A DNA stretch of 64,000 bases. Source: Tenacibaculum sp. M341. GTDB taxonomy: Bacteria; Bacteroidota; Bacteroidia; Flavobacteriales; Flavobacteriaceae. The DNA lies in the NCBI RefSeq assembly GCF_004337695.1, contig NZ_SJXJ01000011.1, positions 1-64,000 on the forward strand. The letters are read 5' to 3'. The notes beneath the pieces are model-generated. The model was not told the origin of the DNA. It saw only the letters and a program-made list of their open reading frames with translations, and made no database searches. Shown in pieces: positions 16,634 to 26,361 of this stretch (the first letter of the stretch is position 1; every line of letters begins with the position of its first letter). The position numbers were made by a program, and so were the translations under genes.

Positions 16634-19480
16634 ATGAATACAAATTCGTTTCAATTACGTCACATTGGTCCTAGAGAGAATGAAAAGGACACAATGTTAA
16701 AAGCTATCGGTGTTGATAGTGTAGATCAGTTAATTTACGAAACTATTCCTGATGATATTCGTTTGCAAAATGAATTAGACTTACCTAATGCACTTAGCGA
16801 ATATGAATATTTAAATCATATTAACGATTTAGGTGCTAAAAATAAAGTGTTTAAAAGTTATATTGGTTTAGGATATCATGAAGCTATTTTACCAAGTGTG
16901 ATTCAACGAAACATTTTAGAAAACCCGGGATGGTATACTGCCTATACTCCTTATCAGGCTGAAATTGCACAAGGAAGATTAGAAGCTTTGTTGAATTATC
17001 AAACTATGGTTTGTGATTTAACAGGAATGGAGCTTGCAAATGCTTCTTTATTAGATGAAGGTACAGCTGCTGCTGAGGCTATGGCATTGTTGTTTGATGT
17101 TAGAGAACGTGCTAAGAAAAAGGCGGGTGCTAACAAATTTTTTGTTTCTCAAGAAATTTTACCGCAAACGTTATCGGTATTACAAACTCGTGCTATTCCT
17201 ATTGGTATTGAATTAGTGATTGGTGATCATACAAAGTTTAATTTTGAAGATGATTTCTTCGGAGCTATTTTACAATACCCTGGAAAACATGGACAAGTTT
17301 TTGATTATGCTGATTTTGTAGCTAATGCAAATGATAAAAATATTAAAGTAGCCGTAGCTGCTGATATTTTATCTTTAGCTGTGTTAAAAGCGCCAGGTTC
17401 TTTTGGTGTAGACGTAGTAGTTGGTACTACCCAACGTTTTGGTATTCCTTTAGGTTATGGAGGGCCTCACGCTGGTTATTTTGCAACTAAAGAAGCATAC
17501 AAGCGTAGTATTCCTGGTCGTATTATTGGTGTTACCAAGGATAAAGACGGCGGTAGAGCATTACGTATGGCATTACAAACACGTGAGCAACATATTAAAC
17601 GTGAGCGTGCTACTTCAAATATTTGTACTGCTCAGGTTTTATTAGCTGTAATGGCTGGTATGTATGCAGTGTATCATGGTAAAGATGGAATTCAATACAT
17701 TGCTAATCGTGTACACAATGCTGCAAACACGTTAGTTGCTGCTTTAGACAGATTAGGTTTCAAACAAAAAAACACAGCTTACTTTGATACTATTGTTGTA
17801 GAAGTTGAAGCTGAAAAATTAAAAGCTACTGCTGAAGCCAATGAAATCAACTTCAATTATATTGATAACAACCATGTTTCTATCTCTATTAATGAAACTG
17901 TTGGTTTAAATGAAATTAATAAGATTGTTGATTGTTTTGAACAAGCTTTCAATATTCAGGATATTACTATTACAGAATTTGTTAGTACTACTGCCATTCC
18001 AGATACTGTAAAACGTACGACTTCGTTTTTAGATAACGATATATTTAACACGTATCACTCTGAAACAGACATGATGCGTTATATTAAAAAGTTAGAGCGT
18101 AAAGATTTAGCTTTAAATCACTCTATGATTTCTTTAGGATCGTGTACTATGAAGTTAAATGCAGCTTCAGAAATGCTTCCTTTAAGTAATCCTCAATGGG
18201 GAAATATTCACCCTTTTGTTCCTTTAAATCAAGCTGAAGGATATCAAACTGTTCTTAAAAATTTAGAACAACAATTAAATGTTGTTACTGGTTTTGCAGC
18301 CACATCATTACAACCAAATTCTGGTGCACAAGGAGAGTTTGCTGGTTTAATGGTGATTAGAGCTTATCACTTAGCTAATGGAGATACTCATAGAAACATC
18401 TGTTTAATTCCTGCTTCTGCGCACGGTACTAACCCAGCATCTGCTGTAATGGCCGGTATGAAAGTAGTAGTTACTAAAACTGATGAACGTGGAAATATTG
18501 ATGTAGAAGATTTAAAAGCAAAGGCAGAATTACACAAAGATAATTTAGCTGCTTTAATGGTTACCTATCCTTCTACTCACGGAGTATTTGAAAAGGCGAT
18601 TAAAGAAATTACGCAAATTATTCACGATAACGGTGGACAGGTATATATGGATGGTGCTAACATGAATGCACAGGTAGGATTAACAAATCCTGCTACCATA
18701 GGTGCTGATGTTTGTCACTTAAACTTACACAAAACATTTGCTATTCCTCACGGAGGTGGTGGTCCTGGTGTAGGTCCAATATGTGTAGCTCCACAATTAG
18801 TTCCTTTCTTACCTACTAATCCTGTAATTACTACAGGTGGTGAAAATGCAATTACTGCTATTTCAGCTGCTCCTTGGGGATCTGCTTTAGCTTGTTTAAT
18901 TTCTTACGGATATATTACTATGTTAGGTTCTAAAGGACTTACAGACTCTACTAAAATTGCCATTTTAAATGCCAATTACATGAAAGAGCGTTTACAAGGT
19001 CATTTTAGTACTTTATATACTGGTGAAATGGGACGTGCTGCACACGAAATGATTTTAGATTGTCGTGAGTTTAAACAAAAAGGTATTGAGGTAGTTGATA
19101 TTGCTAAACGTTTAATGGACTATGGTTTCCATGCACCTACGGTTTCTTTCCCTGTGGCAGGAACTATTATGGTAGAGCCTACTGAAAGTGAAAGTATTAC
19201 TGAATTAGATCGTTTTTGTGACGCATTAATTTCTATTCGTAAAGAAATTGAGGCTGCTACTAAAGAAGACGCTAACAATGTATTAAAAAATGCTCCACAC
19301 ACACAAGAAATGTTAACTGCTGATGAGTGGACGTTACCTTATACTCGTAAACAAGCTGCTTTTCCGTTACCGTATATAGCTGACAACAAGTTTTGGCCTT
19401 CAGTACGTAGAGTAGATGATGCTTACGGTGATCGTAACTTAATTTGTTCTTGTAATCCGATTGAAGATTATATGGATTAA
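16634..19480 (+). CDS. gcvP: Glycine dehydrogenase (decarboxylating), glycine cleavage P protein
   Basis: 948 residues, the full length of the single-chain P protein with two fused AAT-I-type halves. It starts MNTNSFQLRHIGPRE, the usual N-terminus. Landmarks include YIGLGYHEAILPSVIQRNIL, ENPGWYTAYTPYQAEIAQGR, PQEGYGGPHAG-type GYGGPHAGYFA, MISLGSCTMKLNAASEM and HLNLHKTFAIPHGGGGPG, where K700 is the pyridoxal-phosphate lysine. The enzyme decarboxylates glycine and passes the aminomethyl group to lipoyl-H protein. GcvH and GcvT are not in this window. It is a single gene with a terminator directly downstream. Confidence 0.97.
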   Translation: MNTNSFQLRHIGPRENEKDTMLKAIGVDSVDQLIYETIPDDIRLQNELDLPNALSEYEYLNHINDLGAKNKVFKSYIGLGYHEAILPSVIQRNILENPGWYTAYTPYQAEIAQGRLEALLNYQTMVCDLTGMELANASLLDEGTAAAEAMALLFDVRERAKKKAGANKFFVSQEILPQTLSVLQTRAIPIGIELVIGDHTKFNFEDDFFGAILQYPGKHGQVFDYADFVANANDKNIKVAVAADILSLAVLKAPGSFGVDVVVGTTQRFGIPLGYGGPHAGYFATKEAYKRSIPGRIIGVTKDKDGGRALRMALQTREQHIKRERATSNICTAQVLLAVMAGMYAVYHGKDGIQYIANRVHNAANTLVAALDRLGFKQKNTAYFDTIVVEVEAEKLKATAEANEINFNYIDNNHVSISINETVGLNEINKIVDCFEQAFNIQDITITEFVSTTAIPDTVKRTTSFLDNDIFNTYHSETDMMRYIKKLERKDLALNHSMISLGSCTMKLNAASEMLPLSNPQWGNIHPFVPLNQAEGYQTVLKNLEQQLNVVTGFAATSLQPNSGAQGEFAGLMVIRAYHLANGDTHRNICLIPASAHGTNPASAVMAGMKVVVTKTDERGNIDVEDLKAKAELHKDNLAALMVTYPSTHGVFEKAIKEITQIIHDNGGQVYMDGANMNAQVGLTNPATIGADVCHLNLHKTFAIPHGGGGPGVGPICVAPQLVPFLPTNPVITTGGENAITAISAAPWGSALACLISYGYITMLGSKGLTDSTKIAILNANYMKERLQGHFSTLYTGEMGRAAHEMILDCREFKQKGIEVVDIAKRLMDYGFHAPTVSFPVAGTIMVEPTESESITELDRFCDALISIRKEIEAATKEDANNVLKNAPHTQEMLTADEWTLPYTRKQAAFPLPYIADNKFWPSVRRVDDAYGDRNLICSCNPIEDYMD

Positions 19481-19515
19481 TTCATTGAAAACATACATGT
19501 TTTTATAACATATAA

Positions 19516-19543
19516 AAAAACCTCACTTTTAAGTGAGGTTTTT
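19516..19543. terminator. Bidirectional terminator between gcvP and the next gene
   Basis: AAAAACCTCACTT and AAGTGAGGTTTTT form a perfect 13-bp stem 36 bp past gcvP. It also lies just beyond the stop of the convergent minus-strand gene ending at 19566, and A/T runs on both sides allow use by both. Confidence 0.85.
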
Positions 19544-19565
19544 ATTTTATAAGTCTGAAATTATA

Positions 19566-21296
19566 CTATCCATCTATAAGACCAGATGCAAAGTTGATAT
19601 AACCTCTTATGTACTTTATCAATTCTTTTTGAGAATATTCTTTTACAGAATAATCTTTAGAGTTTATTTCTTTCATTAGTTCTGAATAAATTACATCTCC
19701 ATAATTTCTTCGTTCATTACCATACCTATTAAACTCATACTTTAACAACATATCTGCTAATTCTTTGTTCAACTCTTTATTACTCTTATAATCATCAAAA
19801 TTATACTGCAAAAAAGTATCTGATGCTTTTTTAATTAATGCTACAAATAGTTTTTTTTCAAAACCACTAGCATTGTAAAAATCACACAATTCATCTACTT
19901 TTGAATCTATGTCTTTTAGGTTTTCACGGATTTTTACACGTGAATATTTATCGTAAAACAGTAGATTGTTGTTATTGTTTGCATAAGTAATCATTTCATT
20001 GAGTATCTCTTTATCAAAAAACTTTTTCTTTTTTCTTTTAAGTAATTTTACTTTTTTATGCATAAAATCTTGGTAGAAAGCTGGATTGGTTAATAATAAA
20101 CCTACACTTGCTTCTTTTACAAAAAAGACATCTGCAAAATAACTGATATATTTATAAGCCATTCCTACTGTTGCATTGTAACCTTCTGCATTATCCACTC
20201 CCATATAAAAATTATATGTTTTTTTATCTCTCTTATTTGGATTAGCATCATATTTAGCTATCACTTCTAGTTTATGACTCGCCATTTCTTTGTTATACAC
20301 ATAGCGTTTTTTATACTTCAACGCTTCTCTTTTAGTAGCAAAAGATACTGCTGTTTTATAATCTTGTAACATATAATGACAAGCAGAGATATTAGATAAA
20401 ATAGCCCAAACTATTCTTTTTTGTTTTTTATCCTTTTCATCAAAATTTGGCAATAACTTTTCAAAAGCTACAATTACTTCTTTTACTGAATTCATAAACT
20501 CAGCGTCTTCAGGATAAAAACTATTATTATTAATTGTCTGTAATTTTGCTACTAACTCATTAACCTTTTCTGCTTTATACTTCTCCGCTTTTTTTATAAT
20601 AAAAAGATTCATTCTTTCTTTAGCTAATGTGTAATCAATCTCTTTAATTATTTTCTCCAAAAGATTATGCAAAGCTTGGTTATGATTACTAAGAGCACTG
20701 TTCAAATACTTATCATCGTTTTTCTTAAATTCTTTAAGTACATACTCTTTTGCTTTACTCTCACTCTGCTCATTACGGTCTATTAATTTACCTTCATCTT
20801 TCTCTTTAATTGTAGTAATTACAGCACCTTGATTATCTAAAATTTGTAATTCAATACTCACATCACTCATTATTTTAGCATCGTAAGTATCTGGTTCACT
20901 TGATCGATTGCTTTTCTTTTTTTCAGTTTTAAGAAAAACCGTTATTGAATTACGAACAACTTTAAAGTTTAAATCACCACCACTTTCAACGTACTTAAAT
21001 TGTCTTAATCGTACTTTTCGTAAAAACTTTTCTACTATATCATTTTTGAAATTTTTTATTGTAGTAGGAGGCTTTGCTTCATAATCTTTATCTATAAAAA
21101 CCTTAATATTAGGGTTCTCAGTAATTTCAGCAACACTATACGTTGACAACTTTGCAGGAATTACTACTTTAGGGATTTGCCAACTAGAAACATATACTCC
21201 TTCTGCTTTTGCTTTTTGAGAAAAAACTCCTGTACAACAAAAAATTAAGATGAAGAATGCAACTTTTCTCATAAAATTTAGTTTATTATTTTTCAT
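19566..21296 (-). CDS. Secreted protein of unknown function with helical repeats
   Basis: 576 residues. N-terminal signal peptide MKNNKLNFMRKVAFFILIFC..GVFSQ (a start at 21272 is equally possible). The mature N-terminus KAEGVYVSSWQIPKVVIPAKL is followed by a beta-rich domain to about residue 190 and then a long helical region. ISACHYMLQDYKTAVSFATKREALKY near 300-325 looks like a TPR-type helix pair. The C-terminal third is Lys/Asp/Asn-rich and helical. I do not recognise the family. It is transcribed divergently from the MepA-like gene, with only about 50 bp between the start codons. Confidence 0.6.
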   Translation of the reverse strand: MKNNKLNFMRKVAFFILIFCCTGVFSQKAKAEGVYVSSWQIPKVVIPAKLSTYSVAEITENPNIKVFIDKDYEAKPPTTIKNFKNDIVEKFLRKVRLRQFKYVESGGDLNFKVVRNSITVFLKTEKKKSNRSSEPDTYDAKIMSDVSIELQILDNQGAVITTIKEKDEGKLIDRNEQSESKAKEYVLKEFKKNDDKYLNSALSNHNQALHNLLEKIIKEIDYTLAKERMNLFIIKKAEKYKAEKVNELVAKLQTINNNSFYPEDAEFMNSVKEVIVAFEKLLPNFDEKDKKQKRIVWAILSNISACHYMLQDYKTAVSFATKREALKYKKRYVYNKEMASHKLEVIAKYDANPNKRDKKTYNFYMGVDNAEGYNATVGMAYKYISYFADVFFVKEASVGLLLTNPAFYQDFMHKKVKLLKRKKKKFFDKEILNEMITYANNNNNLLFYDKYSRVKIRENLKDIDSKVDELCDFYNASGFEKKLFVALIKKASDTFLQYNFDDYKSNKELNKELADMLLKYEFNRYGNERRNYGDVIYSELMKEINSKDYSVKEYSQKELIKYIRGYINFASGLIDG

Positions 21297-21347
21297 ATAT
21301 TATTTAAATTTCGATTGCCGAAAATACACATTCTAAAACAAGAAGCT

Positions 21348-22151
21348 ATGAAAATCAAATTAATACCTAAAATAATAATACCTTTTTTACTCTTTTCTGT
21401 ACTAACAATTATTACTCAAATTGGAGGAATTGTGTATTTAATTAGTAAACTCATTAATTTTAAATGGCAATGGAAGTCTAGGTTTAAACCAATGTTAAGT
21501 TTTCTAATTTTATACCTATTTGCAACGCTTTATGTTGTTCCATGCATAGCTCCTATCTTCGGAAGAGAAAAAGTAACTCATACAACAAAAATCCAAGCTA
21601 CCAATTACTTTACAGTTTTACTGAACAGAAATTATGTAACTCCTAAATTGAATGCACTCATACAGAATACAGCGGAAGCACTACCTAATAATATTAATAT
21701 TCATTATTTAGATGCTAATTTTCCTTTTTTAGATAAATTTCCACTAGCTCCACATTTAAGTCATAATGATGGTGAAAAAATTGACCTTAGCTTGATATAT
21801 GAAGATACGACTGGACAAATATCTAACGAACAAAAATCTATTAGCGGTTATGGAGTATTTGAAAATCCAAAACCTAATGAGTACAATCAAGTAGCTGTTT
21901 GCTTAAAAAAAGGATACTTTCAATATGATTTTCCAAAATACTTAACTCTTGGTAGCATTAATACACAACTTGTTTTTTCAAATAAAGGCAATAGCATACT
22001 TATAAAAACATTACTTCGCCAAAAAGAATTAGGAAAAATATTTATAGAACCACACCTAAAACATCGACTACAACTAAACAACCAAAAGATTAGATATCAT
22101 GGCTGTAAAGCTGTTAGACACGATGATCATATTCATATACAATTAAAATAG
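21348..22151 (+). CDS. Membrane-anchored MepA/LAS-type metallopeptidase (predicted)
   Basis: 267 residues from the ATG at 21348; an upstream in-frame ATG at 21315 would put a polar leader before the first membrane segment. Two membrane segments (about 10-33 and 49-70) precede a periplasmic domain. SHNDGEKID places H139 and D146 seven apart, as in the zinc-binding HxxxxxxD of penicillin-insensitive murein endopeptidase MepA. RHDDHIHIQL at the end gives H258, H261 and H263, with the same spacing as MepA's H206/H209/H211. Overall similarity is otherwise weak, so this is motif-based. The likely role is cleavage of peptidoglycan cross-links or a related peptide. Confidence 0.6.
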   Translation: MKIKLIPKIIIPFLLFSVLTIITQIGGIVYLISKLINFKWQWKSRFKPMLSFLILYLFATLYVVPCIAPIFGREKVTHTTKIQATNYFTVLLNRNYVTPKLNALIQNTAEALPNNINIHYLDANFPFLDKFPLAPHLSHNDGEKIDLSLIYEDTTGQISNEQKSISGYGVFENPKPNEYNQVAVCLKKGYFQYDFPKYLTLGSINTQLVFSNKGNSILIKTLLRQKELGKIFIEPHLKHRLQLNNQKIRYHGCKAVRHDDHIHIQLK

Positions 22152-22160
22152 TTTACCTAT

Positions 22161-23012
22161 TTAATCAACTAAAACTGTTTTGTATTTTGAAATATGCTCC
22201 GTAATTGCAGTTGTAACTTCCGTATAATTTGTTTGCATTAACCAATGTCCACCGTTTACCTCTTTGTATATATAATCTCCTTTCATATATTGATGTCCGT
22301 TTTCAACAGATACTCCTCCAATTGCTAAATCTTTGTTCCCCCAAATAAACAAAGTAGGTATTTCAATGTTTCCAATAGGCGTTGTTTTACCTTTTCCTAC
22401 ATTTGCTCTATAATAATTTAGGGCAGCTGTTAAGGACTTCTTATTTCTAAACACCGATAAATAATCTGTTACTTCTTCTGGAGTACTATTTTTCCAAAGA
22501 TTTCTAAACTTTTCGAAATCATTTTTTCGTATTCTCATTTCAGGAATAAACGGAAGTGAAAACAACTTAATATAACTACTTTTTTGTTGCTGTTCTTTAT
22601 CGGTTTCTAAGGCTTTAAAGAAAGCTTCAATATGCGGAACTGACAAGCCTGTCCAACTAATAATTCTTTCCTTGTAATCGTGTACTATATTCCAACCAAT
22701 TACCGCACCCCAATCATGACCAATTAAATGAAATTTATCTTTATGAAATGAATTAGCAATATCAACAATGTCTTGCACTAGGTATTTCATTTTATAATTT
22801 TTGACTCCTTTAGGACAAGCATTTTTACTGTAACCTCTCATATTAGGAGCTACACAAAACAATCCCATAGAAGTTAAAGTATTCATTAATTCAATCCACA
22901 TGTGAGATGTCTCCGGAAAACCATGAAGTAATATTACTAATTCGTTTTGTTGATCTCCAGATACTCTACAATCAAACTCTAAGTCGTTTATTTTTATTTG
23001 TTGTATTTGCAT
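22161..23012 (-). CDS. Alpha/beta hydrolase, epoxide-hydrolase-like
   Basis: 283 residues with the alpha/beta-hydrolase landmarks of the epoxide hydrolase/haloalkane dehalogenase group: LLHGFPETSHMW (HGxP oxyanion motif), LIGHDWGAVIGW with D105 as nucleophile in the GxDxG elbow, TLFIWGNKDLAIG for the acid, and NGGHWLMQ for the catalytic His. A Tyr-containing cap region lies at about 150-210. The HDWG nucleophile favours hydrolysis of epoxides or similar small substrates over esterase activity, which would need Ser. There is no signal peptide, so it is cytoplasmic. It converges with the MepA-like gene (9-bp gap). Substrate unknown. Confidence 0.85.
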   Translation of the reverse strand: MQIQQIKINDLEFDCRVSGDQQNELVILLHGFPETSHMWIELMNTLTSMGLFCVAPNMRGYSKNACPKGVKNYKMKYLVQDIVDIANSFHKDKFHLIGHDWGAVIGWNIVHDYKERIISWTGLSVPHIEAFFKALETDKEQQQKSSYIKLFSLPFIPEMRIRKNDFEKFRNLWKNSTPEEVTDYLSVFRNKKSLTAALNYYRANVGKGKTTPIGNIEIPTLFIWGNKDLAIGGVSVENGHQYMKGDYIYKEVNGGHWLMQTNYTEVTTAITEHISKYKTVLVD

Positions 23013-23159
23013 GATAATAGTTAGTTAAATAGAAAGTTCTATCAAGATAACTATTTTACAAATACAATATGAAATTATAATTTACTTTGTATGGTAATAA
23101 ATCACCATTTAATATTATTGGCATAAATATTAGAAGTCGAAGTAAGAATAAAAACATAA

Positions 23160-23290
23160 AAAAACCGCAATTAAAGAATAATTGCGGTCAAAAAACTTTG
23201 AGACAACGTTAGTTAACCAACCCTTCAAAAAACTAACTGTATTATATATGTTCCCCTCCGTTTATTTGAGTTATATTGTTATATGTTGAC
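23160..23290 (-). ncRNA. Candidate small RNA ending in a strong terminator
   Basis: The terminator ACCGCAATTA/TAATTGCGGT (23164-23188) has its U-run on the minus strand but lies 380 bp beyond the flippase gene and upstream of the hydrolase gene. The minus strand before it forms a second stem, GTTAGTT (23231-23237) with AACTAAC (23208-23214), whose loop contains GAAGGG, and carries GGAGGGGAAC further 5'. No ORF fits. It could be an independent small RNA or a long 3' UTR; I found no convincing promoter. Boundaries are approximate. Confidence 0.35.
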
Positions 23291-23567
23291 TGTACGGCAA
23301 AACCATATAATCAATTTTTTACTAAAAATTGTTTGATTGAGGATAATTTAAAGTTCTTTAATAGCTATAACAAATAAACTGATTATTCTTGATTAGCATA
23401 TTCCTTATAGTGTTAAAAAAATCTTAAACAATTCACAAAGAAAAGAAGTTTTTTACAATCAACACTACAACTAAAATCGCTTTTTATTAACATATTATAA
23501 CACATCAGTTATAAACTAAAACTTAATAAAAACAGTTTAAACACTTATAATCAAAAAAATAAAAAAA

Positions 23568-25073
23568 TTATCTTTTTACAAATCTATTCACTAAAGCATT
23601 GATTTGGTCTGATACCTGAAATTTCACCATTAAAAATAGATATACAGGAACTATTAATAAGGTTTTTAGAATGATATTAAATATTGGATGCAATGGAAGT
23701 TTTTTACTGTAAATACTTAAGTGAATCTCTGGTATAGAAAAATTCCAAAAATAGAACACAAAAAATAATACAATGATTAATAGAAAAGCAACTCCCGTTT
23801 TGTTAGTAAACGGATTCATTTTCAACTTATAGTGCACAAATATTAATTTGAAACTATTAAATATAATGATCGTTAACAAAGTTGCCAATGCCAAACCATC
23901 AGTACTCATATCAATTTTATGATAAAATAATACGTTTAAAAGATACACTACCAATGCAGAACCTAAACCTATAGGCAAAGTAATTTTATAAAATTTAGAG
24001 TTTGCTAATATTGATCCGTTATTCCCTAAAATCATATTATATAGTTTAGCAATAGAAATCAGTAAAACAGCAAAAACACCTTGTTCATAACCAGGAGGCA
24101 TTATTTTAAATAATTCTACAACATTACAATTGATTAATAAAAAAAACAATCCACCAACCACTAATAAATTAATAGAACTCTTCTTGTATAAACTTTCCAC
24201 TTCTTTATCGTCATTTTCATTCAGTGATTTAGATGTTAATGGTTGAAGAATTTGATTCATCGCTCTACTAGGTGCTTCAATAAAAGAACCGATAAAAACA
24301 GCTACTGTATAATACGCTGCGGCTTTAAAAGTCTCTTTACCAATTACCATTACTTTATCAATATCTAAAATCAATGCACCTGCGCTACCTGCTAAGATGA
24401 TAAAAGAAGAGAATAAAACGATTTCTTTGTAGTTTTTAGGTAATTTAAAGTTGAGCTTAGGAAAGTAAACCGAAAAAGCATACACCATCATTATGATAGT
24501 TCTTACAATATAAAAACCCGTTAAATAAAAAGCAAACTCTGTTTTAGTAATCCAACCAAAATACACTGCTACTAGTAAAATTAGTATGGCTGCTCGGTTA
24601 TAAAACTCTTTTAAAAAGTTACCTAAAACAGTTTTCAGTTGCACTTTTGCCCATGCATAAAACACCTCAAAATAAGCACAACAAATTGCTACAATGTAAA
24701 TAACATTAGTATAATTGTGTATTCCTTTATTTTTCTCATCTACTAAATGATTGATAATAAATTCTTGAATACTATTCCATAAAAAACCAATTGGTAACGC
24801 TAATAAAAGTGGTAAAAAAATAGCTAGGGATAAAAACTTGTCTTTTTCTTCTTTTGTTTGGTATACTGAAAAAAACTTAATAATGGTATAATGTACTCCC
24901 ATAGCCATAATAGGCATTATTAAGTTGGAATACGCTAATAAAACTGTTATTATACCTTGAAAAGTATCACCTAAAATATTCGGATAAAAGAAAATGGTGT
25001 TTAATCCACCAATTAAAAACCCTAGATAAATGATTAATGTATTCTTAAACGATTGTTTTAAAACTATTCCCAA
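23568..25073 (-). CDS. Polysaccharide flippase (MOP/Wzx-like)
   Basis: 501 residues with about 12-14 membrane segments and the look of oligosaccharide/lipid-linked saccharide flippases: N-terminal KQSFKNTLIIYLGFLIGGLNT, a central DIDKVMVIGKETFKAAAYYT typical of Wzx-type proteins, and positively charged ends. It would move undecaprenyl-linked saccharide units to the periplasm. It is the last gene of the operon running from 30.8 kb and starts 1 bp after the stop of the upstream glycosyltransferase. Family is confident; substrate is not determinable. Confidence 0.85.
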   Translation of the reverse strand: MGIVLKQSFKNTLIIYLGFLIGGLNTIFFYPNILGDTFQGIITVLLAYSNLIMPIMAMGVHYTIIKFFSVYQTKEEKDKFLSLAIFLPLLLALPIGFLWNSIQEFIINHLVDEKNKGIHNYTNVIYIVAICCAYFEVFYAWAKVQLKTVLGNFLKEFYNRAAILILLVAVYFGWITKTEFAFYLTGFYIVRTIIMMVYAFSVYFPKLNFKLPKNYKEIVLFSSFIILAGSAGALILDIDKVMVIGKETFKAAAYYTVAVFIGSFIEAPSRAMNQILQPLTSKSLNENDDKEVESLYKKSSINLLVVGGLFFLLINCNVVELFKIMPPGYEQGVFAVLLISIAKLYNMILGNNGSILANSKFYKITLPIGLGSALVVYLLNVLFYHKIDMSTDGLALATLLTIIIFNSFKLIFVHYKLKMNPFTNKTGVAFLLIIVLFFVFYFWNFSIPEIHLSIYSKKLPLHPIFNIILKTLLIVPVYLFLMVKFQVSDQINALVNRFVKR

Positions 25074-25074
25074 A

Positions 25075-26361
25075 CTATTTTTGAATTAAATCTTTAATAA
25101 TGATTGACAATTTTTCTGTTAAGTTTTTACGATGATACGTATCTAAGTTACGAATATTTACTTGTAAACTTCCCTTTTTGTATTCAGCGTATAATTTTAA
25201 AATTTCTTCTCTTACTTTTTCTTTGTTTGAAAAATCAATCGCTACACCTGCTGTTGTTTCCTCTAAAATTGCTGATAAATCTCCATCTTCTGGTGCAAAT
25301 GCCAAAATAGGACGTTGTGCTTGTAAACACTCGAAAGTTTTACCAGGAATCATTTCTTTTGCGCTCGGATAATCATTTACCACAATTAATAAAACCTGTG
25401 CTTGTCTTTGATATTTTTTAGCTGCTGTATGCGGTACATATGGAATACGAGCTACATTTTTAAAATTACGTGGAGCTATTTCTTCATTCCAAATAGTATC
25501 ATCTAACTTACCTATTAACTTCAGCTCTAAATCTTCAGCAAAAACAGCATCTTCTTTACACAATTCTGAGAGCGTTTCCCATAATATTTTAGGATTTCTC
25601 TCGGAATTCATAGATCCAATATGCGTAATTGAAAACTTGGTATCTATTGTTATTTCTTCATCTTCTAAAGAGACTTCTGTATCAAAACCATTGGTAATTA
25701 CATTAATCTCTTTCGCAAATTCTTTATATTTTTCTTGAGCATGATTACTCACCATCAATACACTATCCGCACTTCTTACCACTTCTTCTTCCATTCTGAA
25801 GTGCTTTTTTCGTGCCGATTTAGTTAATGGTAATAAATGAAAATAATCAATGCTTGTCCACGGATCTCTGAAATCTGCTAACCACTTTACACCTAATTGC
25901 TCTTTTAATTTTTTTCCAATTAAATGCAAACTGTGTGGTGGTCCTGTAGTTATTACCAAATCTATATTTTCTTCAGAAATGTATTTTTTTAGCTTTTTTA
26001 CAGATGGTTTTACCCAAAACATGCGTGCATCTGGAATGAAGTAATTTGCTCTAATGTACAACAACACTTTAGCAAAAAATGAAGGATTCGGATCTAAAAA
26101 ACCTGCACTCTTCTGTGCTTCACTCTTCTTTAATTTAGCAACTATATTATTGGGCTCAAAAATAGGACATTTAATAATCTCTATTCCTTCTGGCACATCT
26201 TCTGCTAAAGAAGCATCTATTGTTGGGTAATACGGATTATCAGCAGTAAAAACTACTGGTTCTATTCCAAAATTTCTAAGATATTTTACAAACTTTAACC
26301 AACGTTGTACTCCTGGTCCGCCTGCTGGAGGCCAATAATATGTTACAATTACTACTTTCAA
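25075..26361 (-). CDS. GT4-family glycosyltransferase
   Basis: 428 residues. The N-terminus MKVVIVTYYWPPAGGPGVQR, with a glycine-rich loop, and the C-terminal Rossmann domain (FSITHIGSMNSERNPKILWE, VARIPYVPHTAAKKYQRQAQ, PGKTFECLQAQRPILAFAPEDG) are typical of GT-B enzymes. The E of the EX7E-like motif lies in the KTFECLQAQ segment. It is cytoplasmic, adding a sugar from a nucleotide donor to a surface glycan precursor. It overlaps the upstream glycosyltransferase gene by 4 nt, indicating translational coupling. Confidence 0.85.
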   Translation of the reverse strand: MKVVIVTYYWPPAGGPGVQRWLKFVKYLRNFGIEPVVFTADNPYYPTIDASLAEDVPEGIEIIKCPIFEPNNIVAKLKKSEAQKSAGFLDPNPSFFAKVLLYIRANYFIPDARMFWVKPSVKKLKKYISEENIDLVITTGPPHSLHLIGKKLKEQLGVKWLADFRDPWTSIDYFHLLPLTKSARKKHFRMEEEVVRSADSVLMVSNHAQEKYKEFAKEINVITNGFDTEVSLEDEEITIDTKFSITHIGSMNSERNPKILWETLSELCKEDAVFAEDLELKLIGKLDDTIWNEEIAPRNFKNVARIPYVPHTAAKKYQRQAQVLLIVVNDYPSAKEMIPGKTFECLQAQRPILAFAPEDGDLSAILEETTAGVAIDFSNKEKVREEILKLYAEYKKGSLQVNIRNLDTYHRKNLTEKLSIIIKDLIQK

